Shown: one piece after another, positions 8,922 to 17,154 of the stretch
How positions within the stretch are numbered: the stretch's first letter is position 1
Layout: each line of letters begins with the position of its first letter
Origin: Williamsia muralis
GTDB lineage: Bacteria; Actinomycetota; Actinomycetes; Mycobacteriales; Mycobacteriaceae
DNA: 64,000 nucleotides
Reading direction: 5' to 3'
NCBI RefSeq assembly: GCF_002735905.1
Contig: NZ_PEBD01000004.1
Span: forward strand, 1,240,001 to 1,304,000
Notes under the pieces: generated by a model
Told to the model about the DNA's origin: nothing
The model's database searches: none
What the model saw: the letters and a program-made list of their open reading frames with translations, nothing else
Position numbers and translations under genes: made by a program

Positions 8922-10411
8922 GCAGGCACCTGTTTCTTGAGCGGCGCGAGCTGCGCCTCGACCAGGTCTCTACCGAACTCCGTGAGCAGCCCCTCGTCCT
9001 TGAACACGGGGTCGGTGTTGGTCACCACGGAATTGCCGCGGAGCAGCACGGTGAAGACCGTGTTGAGGTTGCTGACCAGTGCGTTGGCCGGCTCGGGAAA
9101 CGGTGCGTTCGCCTCGTGATTGTCGACGGTCAGCACGGTCACCCGCTGTGCGGCGCCGCCGTTTTCCCAGGTCCACGTGAGTTTGGTCCAGGTGACGAGC
9201 AGCTTGTCGTCGACCACCGCGTACATCCGCCCGGTGATTCCGTTACCGAGGTTGACGTCACGTCCTGCGCTGGAGCGGGTCTGTGACATGTCGTAGAGGA
9301 CGTTGTCGGGGTAGATGGTGAACGAGATCGGTCGACGGCTGGTGACGCTGTCGACCACCACCTCCCGCGGGCGGGACAGCTTGTCCCACTCGAAGTTTCC
9401 CTCTTCCGCGAGCATTCGTTGCCGGATCAGGACCGAGTTGGTGCCGAAGAACCGCTTGACCCACCGGTATTCGACGGTGCTTGTCGTCTGCCATTGCGGA
9501 GGGGAGATGAGCGGTGTGCGAAACGGTAGGCCGTCCACCTGGCGTACCGGCGGAAGGCTGGGAACGGGAAGCGTGATCAATGCCAGAAGGATCGCGATGA
9601 CCGCGACAACCGGCACCGATCGCCACACCTCGGCGGCTGTCAACGGGTTGATCGACCGTTCGAGCGGACGTTTCTTCTCTCCCCGGCGCGAGTAGAAGTA
9701 GAGACCGAGGCTGACCACCACCGTCGCGGTCAGGGTGGGGGTCTGCTGGTACACCATCACCGGCGCATTGGGGTAGAACTCGATGAGTACCAGCAGGATT
9801 GCGCCACCGACCGCAAACGTCAACGCTGCGCCGGTCACCGCGCGCTGCCAGGTGCGTCCGACGGCGATGGCGGTCGCGAACGCAGCGAGCCCTAGCGCGA
9901 CCAGCCCGGCGATCTGACGGCCGCCACCCAGGGTGATCACCATGATCCGATAGGGCAGTGGGAACATCATGAGCAGGAGGAGCCAGACCCACGCGAATCG
10001 GGTGACCGGCCGCAGACCGAACATCATGATGCTGGCGCTGATGAGGAAGATCCACATCGCGAGCAGATCGAGATGCAGAAGGCTGAAGTCGTCCGAGTAT
10101 CTGCGCAGCAGAACGCCTTTGATGAGCAATGCCAGTATCAGGCCCATGAACCCGACGATGACGTCCGTCTGCCTGTCGTGGATCGGCAACTCGCCGGTAC
10201 GGCGCCGGGCCACGCCCTGCGCCGCCAGCAACGCCAGCCACGGCACCGAGAAGACGTAGCCGATCAAACTACCCGAGTACGCCTCTTCGGAGATGTTGCG
10301 CCACGTCGAGTAGAAGGCGATGAATGTCGCTGCGAGGATGATGGCCCATCGCAGCGCGATTCGCGATGCGGGGTGCCACCGCGAGAAGATCGATCCGGAC
10401 GACGCCGCCAC
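8918..10411 (-). CDS. polytopic membrane protein with C-terminal extracytoplasmic domain
   Basis: Protein of 497 aa that I cannot assign firmly. Residues 15-215 hold about eight hydrophobic helices and another lies near 265-285. The last 200 residues are soluble, with alternating strand-like segments. The helix 'LLLMMFPLPYRIMVITLGGG' is reminiscent of the exosortase/archaeosortase family, but the protein contains no cysteine at all, so it cannot be an active exosortase. It sits between the BcsB-like gene (gap 3 bp) and the GT2 synthase (4-bp overlap), so it probably belongs to the same synthesis or export complex. The C-terminal part could be a periplasmic accessory domain comparable to EpsI, but this is a guess. 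Confidence 0.65.
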   Translation of the reverse strand: MAASSGSIFSRWHPASRIALRWAIILAATFIAFYSTWRNISEEAYSGSLIGYVFSVPWLALLAAQGVARRRTGELPIHDRQTDVIVGFMGLILALLIKGVLLRRYSDDFSLLHLDLLAMWIFLISASIMMFGLRPVTRFAWVWLLLLMMFPLPYRIMVITLGGGRQIAGLVALGLAAFATAIAVGRTWQRAVTGAALTFAVGGAILLVLIEFYPNAPVMVYQQTPTLTATVVVSLGLYFYSRRGEKKRPLERSINPLTAAEVWRSVPVVAVIAILLALITLPVPSLPPVRQVDGLPFRTPLISPPQWQTTSTVEYRWVKRFFGTNSVLIRQRMLAEEGNFEWDKLSRPREVVVDSVTSRRPISFTIYPDNVLYDMSQTRSSAGRDVNLGNGITGRMYAVVDDKLLVTWTKLTWTWENGGAAQRVTVLTVDNHEANAPFPEPANALVSNLNTVFTVLLRGNSVVTNTDPVFKDEGLLTEFGRDLVEAQLAPLKKQVPA

Positions 10412-10414
10412 GGA

Positions 10415-12385
10415 TCAGCTTCCCGGTTCGCGCCGGCGACTGCGGATCACGATGAGGGCGACAACTATCGCGATCGCCACGAGAACACCCGCCCCGATCC
10501 ACCGGATGAGTGAGCGGTTGTCTTCGGAGTCGGAGGTGACCGACGTAGCGCCGATGTCGACGGTCAGCGCCACGGGGTCGCGGTCGGGAACCGCCACAAG
10601 GGCATTGCCGTTGAGTCGGACCCATCGATCCCGATCGGCGCCCAGCCATCCCAGCAACGCGTCGAGTTGGCCAGGGGCGCCGGTCGAGGTGGCCACCAGG
10701 ACCGTCCGCCCACCGTCGACGACGGTCTGCAACGAGCCGAAGTTCACCGCCGGGTCGAGTGTCAGTGTCGTCTCGTCGCCGTTTCCGTCGACGCCGGCGA
10801 GATCGATGGGGTTGTTACCGGATTTGCTCACCGGCAGGTCGATGGTGGGATCGTCCCAATTGTCGGCGGCGATCAGGATGGCCGGGAGCTTCGAGGCTGT
10901 CGCGGTTTCGAGCGGCACCACACTTGTTCCCAGCGGTACCGCGCTGAGGCGCTGAACACCCTCGATGATGGACACGGCGCGGGCGGTGTCGGCGAAAGAC
11001 CCGACTGTCAGACCGATTTGGAGTTCGGGCATCAACGCCTGCGGCACCGACTGGAATCCAGGCGGCACCGGCGGTGTGGCCGGACTGCTCTGAACCGGGC
11101 TGTCGCCGCTGACGTCGAGCGTGATGGGACTGGCCTCGCCGCATGCCCCGGTGTCACCGGCGGCGTCCACGGCAACGTTGAGGTCGGTGAAACGCTGGAG
11201 TAGCCGGTCGGGGATGGTGATCATCTTGTCGATGGTCCCGCTCGGCTCGGTGGCCCATCGGGTGACGACCTCGTCACCGACCGAGACCACCACCTGGCCG
11301 CCATAGTTCGGCGGGAGCGGCGTGTACGACCCCTTGAGGTTGACCTTGATGTCGCCGGTGGGCCGGCCGAGGCGTGTCTGATCGAGGCCGATCGAGACCT
11401 TGGGATCGGTGAGGGCGGTGGCGCTGGCACCCGGCTCACCCAGGTCACGCAGCGTGGTCGAATCCGGTGGCAGTTGCGGGCTCGCGCGCAACGGCCCGGC
11501 CACTGCCTTCGAACTCACCGCCAGCCGCGACATGTCGCTGGTCAACAGCCGCGTCTGGTTGGTCAAATCTGTGGCCGGACCACTGAGCAACAGCGCCGGC
11601 ACTCCCAATGTCCCGAGGAGGGTCACCGCGCTGTCGGGGCGTTCGATGACGGCAACCTGTCTCTCGAGCGCCGTGGATGGGGTGGTGAGCGCGGACTGGC
11701 CTTCCGGAAGGGTCTGCATCACAATGTCGACGGGTTGCTCGCCGTAATAGCCGACCACAGCAGATGCCAGCGCGACGGCCGCATTGGATTCTGCTTGAGT
11801 CGGTGTTGCCGGGGTCGCGATGGTCAGTCGCTGGAGGATCGGCGGCAGGAAGTCCGCGACGACGGTGGGCGCAATCTCGGTTCCGGAGAAGACCACAGAC
11901 GGCGTGAGAAGCGTGAGCTGATCGGTCTCATCGAATACACAGAAACCCGGCGGTGGCACAACAAAACTGCGAATGGTGACGATGACCGCGTTGTCGATGA
12001 CCTCGGCGCCGCGCAACCCGATTGTGACCGGCGTCCGGTCGGCTGACGGCACGTCGATGGATGACAATGTCTCGCCGTCTTGGACGACGGTCAGGGTGGC
12101 GCCCTGCGCATTCGGCGGCAGCTGAACCGTGGCTCGAATGTCGGTCGGCGTCAGCCCTTCGGGCACAGGAATTGTCACTGTTGTCGAACCCTGTTGGCCG
12201 GGAAAGGCGAGGTTTTCTCCTGCGCCCAGTGAATCGAGGCTCAGGGTGGGGGCGGCCGAGACAATGCCGCCGTCGCCTGGCGCGGCGCCGGCGTGTGGCG
12301 CGGCAATAATGGCTGGGGCCGCTGCAAATATCGCCGTGGTGATCGCGGCGAACAGGCGAAGTAATCGAGAGTGTGCCGTTGTCAT
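10415..12385 (-). CDS. BcsB-like membrane-anchored polysaccharide synthase subunit
   Basis: Exported protein of 656 aa with a signal peptide (about 1-36, cut after an AxA-type site), a large beta-rich extracytoplasmic region and a single C-terminal transmembrane helix (about 630-650) followed by RSRRREPGS. This is the architecture of BcsB, the periplasmic partner of cellulose synthase. Strand motifs such as 'TVQLPPNAQGATLTVVQDGE' and 'VNLKGSYTPLPPNYGGQVVV' resemble BcsB carbohydrate-binding segments, and two Cys in 'GDTGACGE' and 'GFCVFDE' may pair. It is the first gene of the operon. I chose the ATG at 12385 over the GTG one codon upstream because a TAGTAT element lies seven bases before it. 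Confidence 0.7.
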   Translation of the reverse strand: MTTAHSRLLRLFAAITTAIFAAAPAIIAAPHAGAAPGDGGIVSAAPTLSLDSLGAGENLAFPGQQGSTTVTIPVPEGLTPTDIRATVQLPPNAQGATLTVVQDGETLSSIDVPSADRTPVTIGLRGAEVIDNAVIVTIRSFVVPPPGFCVFDETDQLTLLTPSVVFSGTEIAPTVVADFLPPILQRLTIATPATPTQAESNAAVALASAVVGYYGEQPVDIVMQTLPEGQSALTTPSTALERQVAVIERPDSAVTLLGTLGVPALLLSGPATDLTNQTRLLTSDMSRLAVSSKAVAGPLRASPQLPPDSTTLRDLGEPGASATALTDPKVSIGLDQTRLGRPTGDIKVNLKGSYTPLPPNYGGQVVVSVGDEVVTRWATEPSGTIDKMITIPDRLLQRFTDLNVAVDAAGDTGACGEASPITLDVSGDSPVQSSPATPPVPPGFQSVPQALMPELQIGLTVGSFADTARAVSIIEGVQRLSAVPLGTSVVPLETATASKLPAILIAADNWDDPTIDLPVSKSGNNPIDLAGVDGNGDETTLTLDPAVNFGSLQTVVDGGRTVLVATSTGAPGQLDALLGWLGADRDRWVRLNGNALVAVPDRDPVALTVDIGATSVTSDSEDNRSLIRWIGAGVLVAIAIVVALIVIRSRRREPGS

Positions 12386-12392
12386 CACGGCA

Positions 12393-12398
12393 ATACTA
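12393..12398 (-). promoter_or_regulatory. -10 element of a probable leaderless promoter of the polysaccharide operon
   Basis: On the minus strand TAGTAT is followed by seven bases and the ATG at 12385, and no ribosome binding site is present. No convincing -35 hexamer is visible. The 118-bp gap to the dioxygenase gene also has a T-rich run near 12431-12440 but no other recognisable site. Confidence 0.35.
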
Positions 12399-12503
12399 AG
12401 CAGTAATCACTATCCGGCCCCGGACGAACGCGGTTTTTCTTTTACCGTGCCCGAAAATGTCCAGGTGACGTGCGAAGACTGTCGCCTTTCGGCGCGCCCA
12501 GGA

Positions 12504-13511
12504 TTAATTCACCGGGAGATCTGCGTACCCGCGAATACTCGCGTTGCTGGCCGGTTCCCAGCCGATCAGCGGGCTGGGCGTTTCGACAACGGAGTAGTTC
12601 GAGGCGTCACCTGAGATGATCGTCGACCGATCGCGGTGCACTCCCACCGGGATGTCCCCGGCCAGGGTGACCCGGTTGACCCGACGGTATTGATCACCGA
12701 AGTCTGCGACGCCGTAATGCTGGGTGGACCGATTGTCCCAGATGGCAACATCGCCTTCATTCCAATTCCACCGGAATGTATTGTCGGGCCGTTCGATTCT
12801 GGCCTGAAAGAGTCTGAGTAGGTCTGCTGTTTCCGAGGTTCTGAACCCGGTGAATGACTGGACGAAGTGCCCGAGAGTGAGTGCGCGCTCACCGGTCTCG
12901 GGATGAACGCGAACCACGGGGTGCTCGGTTCGGTAGATGGTCTTCCCGAACTCTGCTCGATACTCGGGATCGGAACTGTCGCCGACCGTGAGGTGTTCGG
13001 CGTAGTCGTAGTCGTTCGAGTGCACAGCCCGCAACCGGTCGGCGAGCGCGCGCAACGGGACGGGGAGTGCAGCGTAGGCGGCGACGGTCGATGCCCACAT
13101 CGTCGCGCCGCCGTAGCCCGGTCGCTGGATGGAACGCAGGATCGAGATCTTCGGGATTCGGTCGACGAATGTCACATCGGTATGCCAGGAGTTCGCGGCC
13201 CCTTCGAGCGGCAGGAGGTCCTCACCGCGGGACAGCACCGTGGGGTGCGCTTTGGTGGGGCTGCCCAGGACGGATGCGAATGCGTACTGCGCGTCGTCGT
13301 CGAGGTGGTGCTGGCCGGTGAAGATCACGGCCTTGTGGGTGGCGATCACCGAGCGGATGGCCTCGACGGTGGCAGCATCGAGGTCTGCCGACAAACGCAC
13401 GCCGTCAACCCGTGCGCCGAGGTGCTCGCCGAGTTTGGTCACCGACAGAGCGGTGCGCGGGACCGCGATGGAACTGGCGGTGGTGGAACGCGATTCGACG
13501 ATGGCAGTCAT
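12504..13511 (-). CDS. TauD/TfdA-family Fe(II)/2-oxoglutarate dioxygenase
   Basis: Non-haem iron dioxygenase of 335 aa. The HxD iron ligands are in 'SWHTDVTFV' and the distal His in 'STQHYGVADF'. The 2-oxoglutarate-binding Arg follows in 'QYRRVNRVTL'. Family members hydroxylate taurine, alkyl sulfates or 2,4-D-type substrates, releasing sulfite, sulfate or the phenol; the actinobacterial alkylsulfatase AtsK type is the closest fit by length and motif spacing. No sulfonate transporter lies next to it, so the substrate is open. It is a single gene; the next gene upstream, read in the same direction, ends 128 bp away behind a hairpin terminator. Confidence 0.85.
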   Translation of the reverse strand: MTAIVESRSTTASSIAVPRTALSVTKLGEHLGARVDGVRLSADLDAATVEAIRSVIATHKAVIFTGQHHLDDDAQYAFASVLGSPTKAHPTVLSRGEDLLPLEGAANSWHTDVTFVDRIPKISILRSIQRPGYGGATMWASTVAAYAALPVPLRALADRLRAVHSNDYDYAEHLTVGDSSDPEYRAEFGKTIYRTEHPVVRVHPETGERALTLGHFVQSFTGFRTSETADLLRLFQARIERPDNTFRWNWNEGDVAIWDNRSTQHYGVADFGDQYRRVNRVTLAGDIPVGVHRDRSTIISGDASNYSVVETPSPLIGWEPASNASIRGYADLPVN

Positions 13512-13597
13512 GTCGTCGAGTCTGTCCGAGGGTGCCGCCGCGGAACAGGGTTCGGCTCAGGCTGAGTGAAAGTAGGGGCTCGGCGACCACCGCCGAA

Positions 13598-13628
13598 GCC
13601 TGGTCCGGGAGGGGTCACCGGACCAGGC
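13598..13628 (-). terminator. hairpin terminator after the aminotransferase gene
   Basis: Perfect 11-bp stem GCCTGGTCCGG / CCGGACCAGGC with a 9-base loop, directly downstream of the aminotransferase stop on the minus strand. There is no U-tract, which is common for high-GC actinomycete terminators. Confidence 0.65.
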
Positions 13629-13639
13629 CTCGGCGCAGG

Positions 13640-15013
13640 TCAGATCTTGCTGTACGCCTCGGTCAGAACCGAACGCAGGATCTGCTCGATCTCGTCGAAC
13701 TCGGCCTGTCCGCAGATCAGCGGTGGCGCGAGTTGGACAACCGGGTCGCCACGATCGTCGGCCCGGCAGTAGAGGCCGGCGTCGAACAGTGCGGTGGAAA
13801 GGAAGCCGCGCAGGACGCGTTCGGACTCATCGGGGGTGAAGGTCTCCTTGGTCGTCTTGTCCTTGACCAATTCGATCCCGTAGAAGTAGCCCTCGCCACG
13901 CACATCCCCGACGATGGGCAGATCGTTCAGCCGTTCCAGCGTCGACCGGAACGCCGGCGCGAGGTCCCTCACCCTGTCGTTGAGGCCTTCGCGTTCGAAG
14001 ATGTCGAGGTTCGCCAACGCAACGGCGGCCGAAACAGGATGTCCGCCAAAGGTGTATCCGTGAGCGAATGAGGTCGAGTTGTCGTTGAAGGGTTCGAACA
14101 ACCGATCCGAGGCGATCATCGCGCCGATCGGGGAGTAGCCCGACGTCATCCCCTTGGCGCACGTGATCATGTCGGGGATGTAGTCGAAGTCGCTGCAGGC
14201 GAACATGGAACCGATCCGGCCGAAGGCACAGATCACCTCGTCCGACACCAGCAGAACGTCGTACTCGTCGCAGATTTCGCGGACCCGCTGGAAATAGCCG
14301 GGTGGGGGCGGAAAACAGCCGCCGGCGTTCTGTACCGGCTCCAGGAAGACCGCCGCAACGGTGTCGGGGCCCTCGAACTCGATGGCTTCGGCGATCCGGT
14401 CGGCCGCCCACCTGCCGAACGCCTTCGGGTCGTCGCCGTGCTCGGTCGCGCGGTAGATGTTGGTGTTGGGCACGCGGAACGCACCGGGCGTCAAAGGCTC
14501 GAAGGCTTCTTTGAGTGCCGGGATGCCGGTGATCGCGAGAGCTCCCTGTGGTGTGCCGTGGTAGGCGATCGCCCGCGAGATCACCTTGTGCTTTCCGGGT
14601 TTGCCCTTGAGCTTGAAGTACTGTTTGGCAAGCTTCCACGCACTCTCGACGGCCTCGCCGCCGCCGGTGGTGAAGAACACCCGGTTCAGGTCGCCGGGGG
14701 CGTATCCGGCGAGGCGCTCGGCGAGTTCGATCGCTGGTGGCGTCGCGTACGACCACAAGGGGAAGAAAGCCAGTTCCTTTGCCTGTCTGGCGGCGGCGTC
14801 GGCCAGCTCGTCACGTCCGTGCCCGGCCTGCACCACGAACAGGCCCGAGAGGCCGTCGAGGTAGCTTTGCCCGCGATCATCGAAGATCCGCGCCCCTTCG
14901 CCGCGGGTGATCACGGGAGGGATGGTCTGGTCGCCGTGCCGGGAGAAATGTCCCCACAGGTGGCGTGCCGAGCGGGTGCCCAGGCTTGTTGTCTCGGTGT
15001 CCAGAGCGGTCAT
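13640..15013 (-). CDS. class III PLP-dependent aminotransferase (omega-aminotransferase)
   Basis: Aminotransferase of 457 aa of the class III (ornithine/omega-amino acid:pyruvate) family. The motif 'VVSDEVICAFGRIGSMFACS' with the PLP-interacting Asp is near residue 250, and the Schiff-base Lys lies in 'ITCAKGMTSGY'. The N-terminal 'DGLSGLFVVQAGHGRDEL' region is typical of putrescine/beta-alanine:pyruvate transaminases. M. tuberculosis Rv3329 is in the same syntenic block. Its ATG at 15013 overlaps the Lrp stop codon (ATGA), so the two are cotranscribed and coupled. A TTG four codons upstream is less likely because GGGG at 15019-15022 serves the ATG as ribosome binding site. With the neighbouring aldehyde dehydrogenase and amine oxidase it suggests diamine or omega-amino acid degradation. 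Confidence 0.88.
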   Translation of the reverse strand: MTALDTETTSLGTRSARHLWGHFSRHGDQTIPPVITRGEGARIFDDRGQSYLDGLSGLFVVQAGHGRDELADAAARQAKELAFFPLWSYATPPAIELAERLAGYAPGDLNRVFFTTGGGEAVESAWKLAKQYFKLKGKPGKHKVISRAIAYHGTPQGALAITGIPALKEAFEPLTPGAFRVPNTNIYRATEHGDDPKAFGRWAADRIAEAIEFEGPDTVAAVFLEPVQNAGGCFPPPPGYFQRVREICDEYDVLLVSDEVICAFGRIGSMFACSDFDYIPDMITCAKGMTSGYSPIGAMIASDRLFEPFNDNSTSFAHGYTFGGHPVSAAVALANLDIFEREGLNDRVRDLAPAFRSTLERLNDLPIVGDVRGEGYFYGIELVKDKTTKETFTPDESERVLRGFLSTALFDAGLYCRADDRGDPVVQLAPPLICGQAEFDEIEQILRSVLTEAYSKI

Positions 15014-15474
15014 CGCGTACCCCAATTGTATTGTTGTTTAACCAATTTCAGGTAGACCAGGGTTTCGGTCCCAGTCACACCAGGCTGCGATCGGACCTTC
15101 TTGTTCAGCACGTCCAGCAGATGCTCGTCGTCCTCGCACACCACTTCGATGACGATGTCGAAGGAGCCGGCCGTGAGCACGACGTAATCGATCTCCTCGA
15201 TGGTTGCCAATGCGTCAGCCAACTCGGCAGTGTCTCCGGTGCAACGGATCCCGATCATCGCCTGGCGGGCGAACCCCACCTGCATGGGATCGGTGACCGC
15301 CACGATCTGCAACACCCCGGCATCGCTGAGTCGCTGAACCCGGTTGCGCACCGCAGCCTCCGACAGTCCCACCGCCTTGCCCACCGAGGCATAGGAACGT
15401 CGGCCATCGGCCTGCAGCTCCTCGATGATCTGCTTGGAGATGTCGTCTAGGGCTATCGGTTGCTGATCGGTCAT
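15010..15474 (-). CDS. Lrp/AsnC-family transcriptional regulator
   Basis: Regulator of 154 aa with an N-terminal winged helix-turn-helix (about residues 10-60, 'SYASVGKAVGLSEAAVRNRVQRL') and a C-terminal RAM/AsnC ligand-binding domain. It precedes and is coupled to the aminotransferase gene and is divergent from the aldehyde dehydrogenase gene. It therefore most likely controls both directions in response to an amino acid or amine (inference from position). Length and domain order are normal for the family. Confidence 0.9.
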   Translation of the reverse strand: MTDQQPIALDDISKQIIEELQADGRRSYASVGKAVGLSEAAVRNRVQRLSDAGVLQIVAVTDPMQVGFARQAMIGIRCTGDTAELADALATIEEIDYVVLTAGSFDIVIEVVCEDDEHLLDVLNKKVRSQPGVTGTETLVYLKLVKQQYNWGTR

Positions 15475-15663
15475 GGTCCCGATTCTTCTCGATGCGCATC
15501 CTGGTTCGATCTTCGCATTGCCATGGTTACGGATTTCGTAGCGAACTGCAACAACTACGGGTGAATTGGTCGTTCAAAAGGCAATACGGTCGCGGATTTC
15601 GCAATCGGCCAGTAAGGTGGCAGGCACCGCTGACCAATCGACCACGCATGTGCGAGGACCTCC
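15475..15663. promoter_or_regulatory. divergent control region between the Lrp gene and the aldehyde dehydrogenase gene
   Basis: The 189-bp gap carries two copies of GGATTTCG at 15531-15538 and 15594-15601, exactly 63 bp (six helical turns) apart. The first copy sits in a short inverted repeat TTCG-TAG-CGAA. Evenly phased degenerate sites are what Lrp-type octamers bind, so this is the likely operator region; no exact consensus is known for this regulator. Confidence 0.4.
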
Positions 15664-17154
15664 ATGATCAAGACATCGTCGTTTGCCGCCGGTTGGGTGG
15701 GTGGTGCCGAGCTCGTCGGCGCAGGGCCCACGCACGACGTCATCGATCCGGCCACCGGTATATCTGTCGCCTCCACGTCCCTCGCCTCGGCGCGGGACGT
15801 GGACACCGCGGTGGACGTCGCACGAGATGCGCTGCGGGACTGGGCGTCCGCGACACCGGCGCATCGTGGTGCGGTGCTGGCCGAGCTCGCATCCGCGATG
15901 TCGGCGGCGGCCGACGCCCTCGCGGCCGAAGAGGTGAGTCACACCGGAAAGCCCATCCGGCTCGCCACCGAGTTCGACGTGCCCGGATGCGTCGACAACA
16001 CCACCTTCTTTGCGGGTCTGGCCCGCAATCTGGAAGGGAAGGCGACGGCGGAGTACTCCGGTGAGCACACCTCATCCATCCGGCGCGAACCAGTCGGTGT
16101 GGTCGGGTCGATCACGCCGTGGAACTATCCGTTGCAGATGGCGGTCTGGAAGGTCATGCCTGCATTGGCCGCCGGATGCACCGTGGTTCTCAAGCCCGCC
16201 GAACTCACGCCGCTGACCACGTTGACGTTGGCCCGCCTGGCCACGGAGGCCGGAGTGCCAGACGGGGTGTTCAACGTGTTGACCGGCACCGGCGCTGAGG
16301 TGGGCGCCGCCATCGCCGGCCATGCCGGCGTCGACGTGGTCACCTTCACCGGATCGACGGGGGTCGGCCGTCAGGTGATGGCTCAGGCATCAGTTCACGG
16401 CACCCGCGTGCAGTTGGAACTGGGGGGCAAGGCCCCGCTGGTGGTGTTCGATGATGCCGACCTCGAGGCAGCCGTCCACGGCGCGGTCGCCGGGGCATTG
16501 ATCAACTCCGGCCAGGACTGCACCGCCGCCACGCGAGCCATCGTGGCTCGACCCCTGTACGACGACTTCGTGGCCGGTGTGGCCGAGTTGATGTCCGCCG
16601 TGAGGGTGGGTGATCCCACCGATCCGGCGACCGACATGGGCCCACTCATCTCGGCTGCCCATCGCGACAAGGTGTCGGCGATGGTGGATCGCGCCCGCGA
16701 CGGTGGCATCCGGGTGGTCACCGGCGGCACCGTTCCAGCGGGCCCGGGCGCCTTCTATCTGCCGACCCTGCTCGCCGACGTACCCGAGGATGCCGAGGTG
16801 TACCGAGACGAGGTCTTCGGCCCCGTACTGACTGTAAGTGCCTTCGACGACGATGACGATGCACTGCGCCGCGCCAACGACACCGTGTACGGGTTGGCCG
16901 CATCTGCATGGACCCGCGATCTGTACCGCGCTCAGCGTGCTTCCCGCGAGATTCGCGCCGGATGCGTGTGGATCAACGACCACATCCCGATCATCAGCGA
17001 GATGCCGCACGGCGGAGTCGGTGCGTCCGGATTCGGCAAGGACATGTCCACCTACTCGCTGGACGAATACCTCACCATCAAACACGTGATGAGCGACATC
17101 ACAGGAGTAGCGCAAAAACCATGGCACCGAACAATCTTCAGCCTGCCGCAGTAG
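15664..17154 (+). CDS. aldehyde dehydrogenase (gamma-aminobutyraldehyde/betaine-aldehyde type)
   Basis: NAD(P)-dependent aldehyde dehydrogenase of 496 aa. The catalytic Cys lies in 'INSGQDCTAAT', the general-base Glu in 'VQLELGGKAP' and the cofactor loop in 'TFTGSTGVGRQ'. The Asn of 'TPWNYPLQ' is also present. The motif set and neighbours (aminotransferase, amine oxidase, permease) fit gamma-aminobutyraldehyde dehydrogenase (PatD/PuuC type), which makes GABA from putrescine-derived aldehyde; a betaine-aldehyde activity cannot be excluded. The downstream oxidase gene overlaps its end by 34 bp. Confidence 0.87.
   Translation: MIKTSSFAAGWVGGAELVGAGPTHDVIDPATGISVASTSLASARDVDTAVDVARDALRDWASATPAHRGAVLAELASAMSAAADALAAEEVSHTGKPIRLATEFDVPGCVDNTTFFAGLARNLEGKATAEYSGEHTSSIRREPVGVVGSITPWNYPLQMAVWKVMPALAAGCTVVLKPAELTPLTTLTLARLATEAGVPDGVFNVLTGTGAEVGAAIAGHAGVDVVTFTGSTGVGRQVMAQASVHGTRVQLELGGKAPLVVFDDADLEAAVHGAVAGALINSGQDCTAATRAIVARPLYDDFVAGVAELMSAVRVGDPTDPATDMGPLISAAHRDKVSAMVDRARDGGIRVVTGGTVPAGPGAFYLPTLLADVPEDAEVYRDEVFGPVLTVSAFDDDDDALRRANDTVYGLAASAWTRDLYRAQRASREIRAGCVWINDHIPIISEMPHGGVGASGFGKDMSTYSLDEYLTIKHVMSDITGVAQKPWHRTIFSLPQ

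Noticed and set aside
8918-10411. Annotation as an exosortase
   Set aside because: No cysteine in the whole protein, so the catalytic triad cannot exist; kept as unassigned membrane protein.
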